From: Chloroflexia bacterium
GTDB lineage: Bacteria > Chloroflexota > Chloroflexia > QHBQ01 > JADMIH01
Assembly: GCA_025927935.1 (NCBI GenBank)
Contig: JAICKM010000068.1
Span: 1-15,928 of the forward strand
Length of the DNA stretch: 15,928 bases
Direction: 5' to 3'
The notes below the pieces were generated by a model that searched no databases, was not told the origin of the DNA, and was given only the letters and a program-made list of their open reading frames with translations. Within the stretch, counting starts at the first letter, position 1. Each line of letters begins with the position of its first letter. Position numbers and translations under genes: made by a program. Positions 12,322-15,928 of the stretch are shown in pieces.

Positions 12322-14595
12322 TCAGGGCACGATGTGGATGTCGAGGAAGCCGAGGCTGAGCGAGCGTGTATCCGCGCCGGCCCCGCCTGCGGACGCGGGG
12401 CTGCCCTCCGGCACCACCAGCCGCAGTTCGCTGGTGCCCGCCGGGAAGTGGAGCACGGGCGTCTGGAGCGTCGCCACGTCGCCGGTGGGCACGTGCGCCT
12501 GGTAGATGCGCGTATCGTCCTGCCACACCTCCAGCGTGCGGCCCTGGCCGAAGCTGGTGGCCCGCACCGCGAGGGCGAATTGCGCGGGCGCGGGCGCATT
12601 GACGCAGAGGGTCGCCGCCGCGCCGTCCATCCAGCGGAAGTTCTGCCCGCTCACCGGCTCGATGGGGTGCCAGCCGTCGCCAATCTGCAATGACGGGCCG
12701 GTGAGCGGCGGGCCGGGCTTGGGGCGGTAGATCGACATGAAGTTGTCGCGGAAGATCGGCGGGCCATCGGCCACATCCGTGATCAGCGCCTGGATGGCGT
12801 CGCGCTCGCTCTCCTCGACGAAGGGGCCGGTCTCCACGTCATAGCGATAGTAGCTGACGATATAGCTGATATTGTAGCTGTGGACGACAGCCAGGGGCTG
12901 GGCGTTGGTGGCCGGGCTGACGATATCGGCGCCGCCCAGGTCCATGGGGCGGGCGAAGCGATAGAGCGGCGAGCAGGGCAAGGCGTTGCGATTCTCGACG
13001 GTGCGCGAGATATAGCCGGCCAGGATGGGGCGCTGGTGCTGCGTCTGGTAGAGCATCCGCTTGGCGAGCGGGGCCACGCGCACGGCCACGAACGGTAACT
13101 CCAGGATCGGGCCGGGATCGGGGGCCTTGGTCAGGAAGTCCACGCCGGGTGGGAAGGTGATGCGCCGATCGCTGCGCGGGTAGATGGGCAACTCGACCAG
13201 CAGCGCCGCCAGCAGGATGCAGCTCAGCGCCCCGGCGGCGACCGCGCCGCGCGGGCGGGGCAGGGCCGCCACCCGCGCCAGCAAGACCGCGCAGCCCCAC
13301 CCGCCCAGCACGCTCATCGCCATCAGCGTCAAGATCTCGAAACGCTCGACCTTGCCGATCAGGTTGAAGATGGGCAGGTTGCCGATCAGGGCGAAGGGCA
13401 GCGGGATCGTATGCCCGGCGAAGGTGTCCTGCCCGGCGATGCGTAGCGTCGTGCCCATGGCGAAGATCGCCGCCACCACGGCCACGATGGTCCAGAAGGG
13501 GGCGTCGCGCCGCCGCCGGATGGCCCACAGGCCGAACAGGGCCAGGGCCAGCGCCATCAGACCCAGCCCCAGATAGCCGGGCACCTGCTCCGGGTCCAGC
13601 CCCTGCCACCAGGGCGCCCCGATGCCGAACCACTTGTGATCGGGCGGCGGCAGGACGAAGCTGACCAGATCGGCGGCGTGGACGCTCTGCTGGCCGGTGG
13701 CCTCGGCAGTGATGCGCTGGCTCTGCGTGCTGCGCCAGGCGCCCCAGGCATAGGGGCCGCCCAGCAGCACAGCGGGGATCAGGTAGCCGGGCGCCAGGTA
13801 GAGCAACCGCCGGGCCGTCGCGGCCAGCCGGGCACGCCACGCCGGGGCGGGCGCCGCATCCCCCGCGGGCAGCGGGACCAGGAGCGTGTAGACCACGTAG
13901 CCGGCCATGAAGAGGACCAGCAGTATTTCGTAGTACGAGTTGACCAGCATGGCGCAGACCAGGAACACCGCCGCCGCGGCAGCCCAGCCCCGCGACCGGC
14001 TATCCCAGGCGCGCAGCCATGCCTCCGCGGCCAGCGGCACCCATTCGAGCGCCAGGATGTTCAGTTGCTTGATGGCGTCCAGGCTGTAGGGGGTGAGGGC
14101 GAAGATGACCCCGCCCAGGAAGGCGGCCAGGTGGCGCAGCGCTCCTTGCGGCGCGGGCGGCCCCGCGGGAGCACGGCGGCCCAGGCAGTAGAGCACCAGC
14201 CGGTAGGCCGCGTAGCCGGTCAGCGTGTAGCAGGCCAGCACGATGGTGTTGTACGAGGCTAGCAGGCCCCAGAGCAGTTGCGGGATCAGTCCGATCAAGC
14301 CGTTGGGCAGGGCCAGGTCATGCAGATAAAGATCGACCCCGGTGGGGTAGTAGAGCAGATCGGTGTGGAAGGGGTTGGTGTGCCGCACCAGCAGCGCCTC
14401 TTGGAGCCACCACAGGTTCCAGAGGTTCTGGTCGCGATCGGGAATGAGGTTGCCGGTGATGCGGCTGTCGAAATAGAGGATGGTGGGCCAACTGACCAGC
14501 ACGGCCAGCGCAAAGTAGCCCAGCAGCGCCAGCACATGCGGCACCCAGGGCGGCAGCGCCCGCCCCCGCGCCTGCGGCGCGCTCACGCGGCCCAT
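12322..14595 (-). CDS. GT-C type polytopic membrane glycosyltransferase-like protein
   Basis: A 757-residue membrane protein. About ten or more hydrophobic helices span residues 18-470, with an acidic first loop (PDRDQNLWNLWWLQ, 52-65) and HTDLLYYPTGVDLYLHD (77-93). That is the usual layout of GT-C lipid-phosphosugar-dependent glycosyltransferases and their relatives. A KVERFEILTLMAM helix (415-427) corresponds to the 'R-F' helix seen in such proteins. Residues about 475-630 form an outside domain, and 636-757 a beta-sandwich (GWHPIEP..FRWMDGAAATLCV) resembling sugar-binding modules. It probably transfers or polymerises sugars for surface polysaccharide, which is family-level inference. The ATG at 14595 has no clear Shine-Dalgarno sequence, so the start is less certain. 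It stands alone, convergent with the methyltransferase. Confidence 0.75.
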   Translation of the reverse strand: MGRVSAPQARGRALPPWVPHVLALLGYFALAVLVSWPTILYFDSRITGNLIPDRDQNLWNLWWLQEALLVRHTNPFHTDLLYYPTGVDLYLHDLALPNGLIGLIPQLLWGLLASYNTIVLACYTLTGYAAYRLVLYCLGRRAPAGPPAPQGALRHLAAFLGGVIFALTPYSLDAIKQLNILALEWVPLAAEAWLRAWDSRSRGWAAAAAVFLVCAMLVNSYYEILLVLFMAGYVVYTLLVPLPAGDAAPAPAWRARLAATARRLLYLAPGYLIPAVLLGGPYAWGAWRSTQSQRITAEATGQQSVHAADLVSFVLPPPDHKWFGIGAPWWQGLDPEQVPGYLGLGLMALALALFGLWAIRRRRDAPFWTIVAVVAAIFAMGTTLRIAGQDTFAGHTIPLPFALIGNLPIFNLIGKVERFEILTLMAMSVLGGWGCAVLLARVAALPRPRGAVAAGALSCILLAALLVELPIYPRSDRRITFPPGVDFLTKAPDPGPILELPFVAVRVAPLAKRMLYQTQHQRPILAGYISRTVENRNALPCSPLYRFARPMDLGGADIVSPATNAQPLAVVHSYNISYIVSYYRYDVETGPFVEESERDAIQALITDVADGPPIFRDNFMSIYRPKPGPPLTGPSLQIGDGWHPIEPVSGQNFRWMDGAAATLCVNAPAPAQFALAVRATSFGQGRTLEVWQDDTRIYQAHVPTGDVATLQTPVLHFPAGTSELRLVVPEGSPASAGGAGADTRSLSLGFLDIHIVP

Positions 14596-14956
14596 CCCAT
14601 CACGGCGGAGACGGCGCGTATATAATGTACCGGATGCCCGAAGAATGAAATCGCCAACTCGATCCTATCGATATAAAAGCCCATGTCCATGCTACCTGCT
14701 ACAACACCCGCCATTATAGCCCAAGCCCGCGCGGAGGCTCAAGCCGCCGGCTACGTTTACAAAGGCCGCCTGCGCGGCCTCGTTGCTTGACCCGCCCGTT
14801 GGCGGGCCGGGCACCAGGAGATGCACCCAACGCGGCAGGCGCCCGTAACCTCCCGGCCCATCCGGGCGTAATCACTGTGTTGATCGGCGCCGGCCCGGCG
14901 CGGGTCTGCCGCTACGCGGCGTGAGCAGGGTCCGTTCCAGAGAGGGAGTAGCAACG
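14596..14956. other. Hairpin-rich non-coding region before the GNAT gene
   Basis: 361 bases without a gene. The left part holds the GT-C promoter. The right part has five short perfect stem-loops in a row: 14763-14780 (7-bp stem, CTGC loop), 14791-14806 (6-bp, CGTT loop), 14852-14866 (5-bp), 14887-14901 (6-bp) and 14908-14920 (5-bp). They would lie in the 5' leader of the GNAT mRNA. No known riboswitch or tRNA pattern was recognised. Confidence 0.4.
14713..14742 (-). promoter_or_regulatory. Candidate promoter for the GT-C gene
   Basis: On the minus strand TTGAGC (complement of 14737-14742) and a perfect TATAAT (complement of 14713-14718) are 18 bases apart, 117 bases before the start at 14595. 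No other good promoter is seen between it and the gene. Confidence 0.45.
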
Positions 14957-15928
14957 ATGACCACAACAGAGGTAGAGATCAGCCTCTTCGATCCCAACAC
15001 AGCGACCGACGCCGAGTGGATCGCCTTCAACACCTTCAAGAATGCGGCGCTGGCCGAGCGCCAGCCGGATGACCCGCCGCGCACGGTCGAGCAGCGCCAG
15101 GTGGACCTGCGCAACATCCCGCCGATGTTCAACGTGCGGCACTGGCTGGCCTGGGATGCCGGCCGCACGACCGTGATCGGCGTAGCAGGGCTGGTTCTGA
15201 TCGAGATGGAAGAGAACCGCCACCTGGCCCAGTTCGAGTTGGACGTGCTGCCGGCCCACCGGCGCCGGGGGCTGGGCAGCCGCCTGCTGGGCCTGCTGGC
15301 CGATCAGGCCCAGGCGAGCAACCGCAGGCTCTTGATGGTAGAAACCCATGGCGCCGTGCCGGCGGGCGACGCCTTCATGGCCCACGTGGGCGCCCACCTC
15401 GCGCTCGAAAGCCACATCAACCAGATTGACCTGACGGAAATCGACCGCGATCTGCTGCGCGCCTGGCAAACCGATGCCCGGCACACCGGCTTCGCGCTGG
15501 GGCTATGGGCAGGGCCCTACCCCGAGGCCGATCTCGACGCGATTGTCGAACTGGTCAAGGCCGCGAACGATGCGCCTAGAGGCGATCTTGACCTGAACGA
15601 CTTCGAGTGGACCGCCGAGCAGTTGCGCGAGCAAGAGGCGGCCCAGCAGGCGCGCGGCCTCGAACGCTGGACCATGTATGTCCGCGAGACGGCCACCGGC
15701 GAACTGGCCGGGTATACGGAAGTGTTCTGGGACCCCGGTAAGCCGGCCCTGTTGGAACAGGGTTTTACCGCCGTCTGGCCGCGCTACCGGGGCCACGCGC
15801 TGGGCCGCCGGCTCAAGGCGGCCATGCTCGACAAAGTTCTGCGCGAGCGTCCGCAGGTCCGCTACGTGCGCACCGGCAACGCCGACTCCAACGCCGCCAT
15901 GCTGAAGATCAACACCGACCTCGGCTTC
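14957..15928 (+). CDS. Tandem GNAT N-acetyltransferase (3' end outside window)
   Basis: 324 residues are visible and the frame is still open at the right edge. Two GNAT units lie in tandem. The first has its acetyl-CoA loop at [11 protein letters not shown] (101-111), after the strand FELDVLP. The second has [11 protein letters not shown] (277-287), followed by [22 protein letters not shown], the usual C-terminal GNAT signature. The second loop has Ala where Q/RxxGxG normally has Gly, as in many MshD-like tandem proteins, so one unit may be structural. The two-domain layout recalls mycothiol synthase, but it is also common in acetyltransferases of unknown substrate, and I make no specific claim. 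The ATG at 14957 follows GAGGGAG (14942-14948) by eight bases. The upstream leader is rich in hairpins. Confidence 0.88.
   Translation, partial: MTTTEVEISLFDPNTATDAEWIAFNTFKNAALAERQPDDPPRTVEQRQVDLRNIPPMFNVRHWLAWDAGRTTVIGVAGLVLIEMEENRHLAQFELDVLPAHRRRGLGSRLLGLLADQAQASNRRLLMVETHGAVPAGDAFMAHVGAHLALESHINQIDLTEIDRDLLRAWQTDARHTGFALGLWAGPYPEADLDAIVELVKAANDAPRGDLDLNDFEWTAEQLREQEAAQQARGLERWTMYVRETATGELAGYTEVFWDPGKPALLEQGFTAVWPRYRGHALGRRLKAAMLDKVLRERPQVRYVRTGNADSNAAMLKINTDLGF

Noticed and set aside
12839..13840. 333-codon minus-strand frame within the GT-C gene
   Set aside because: Same strand, different frame from a membrane protein with clear helices. The translation is Arg/Pro/Gly-rich and has no ribosome binding site.
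14820..14880. tRNA-like or small structured RNA gene
   Set aside because: No cloverleaf, T-loop GGTTCGAATC or CCA-end pattern could be drawn.

Overview
The window is GC-rich and tightly packed on both strands. It most resembles a chromosome segment of a Chloroflexota bacterium. This is an inference from gene style: an XRE-STAND-TPR regulator, a GT-C type membrane protein with a C-terminal beta-sandwich, a tandem GNAT protein, small conserved 'VRFW...PxWxG' proteins, and sortase-like MPSTG tails. There is no rRNA, tRNA or CRISPR array. No insertion sequence with a transposase is present, only one small MITE-like element and one REP-like palindrome.

Layout. Bases 1-126 hold the 3' end of an unidentified + strand gene that abuts, stop to stop, a large - strand signal-transduction ATPase (127-2643). 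Bases 2644-3633 are sparse: a promoter and two palindromes for the regulator, a convincing 75-residue gene (3227-3454), and two doubtful short ORFs with good ribosome binding sites. Then come three consecutive exported or membrane-anchored proteins on +: a two-cupin protein with a sortase-like tail (3634-4581), an orphan secreted protein (4807-5211) and a membrane-anchored protein made largely of a duplicated KPDWVEALLD unit (5368-5769). A 92-bp hairpin element with TA ends lies between the first two.

A four-gene - strand operon follows (9383 down to 5877): two proteins that each join an XRE-like HTH to an Hfq/Sm-like beta-barrel domain, a Crp/Fnr regulator, and an M48 membrane metalloprotease. 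The coding regions overlap or nearly touch (4-nt overlap, 3-nt gap, 8-nt overlap). One recognisable promoter with an overlapping dyad drives the set. The HTH-Sm pair is the most unusual content of the window and the best candidate for an undescribed regulatory system.

Divergent from that operon is a xanthine phosphoribosyltransferase gene (xpt, 9670-10278), then on + a cytosolic beta-lactamase-fold serine hydrolase (10505-11419) and a SAM methyltransferase (11546-12196). A REP-like palindrome separates the methyltransferase from a convergent 757-residue GT-C type membrane protein (12322-14595). A hairpin-rich 361-base gap leads to a tandem GNAT acetyltransferase that runs off the right edge.
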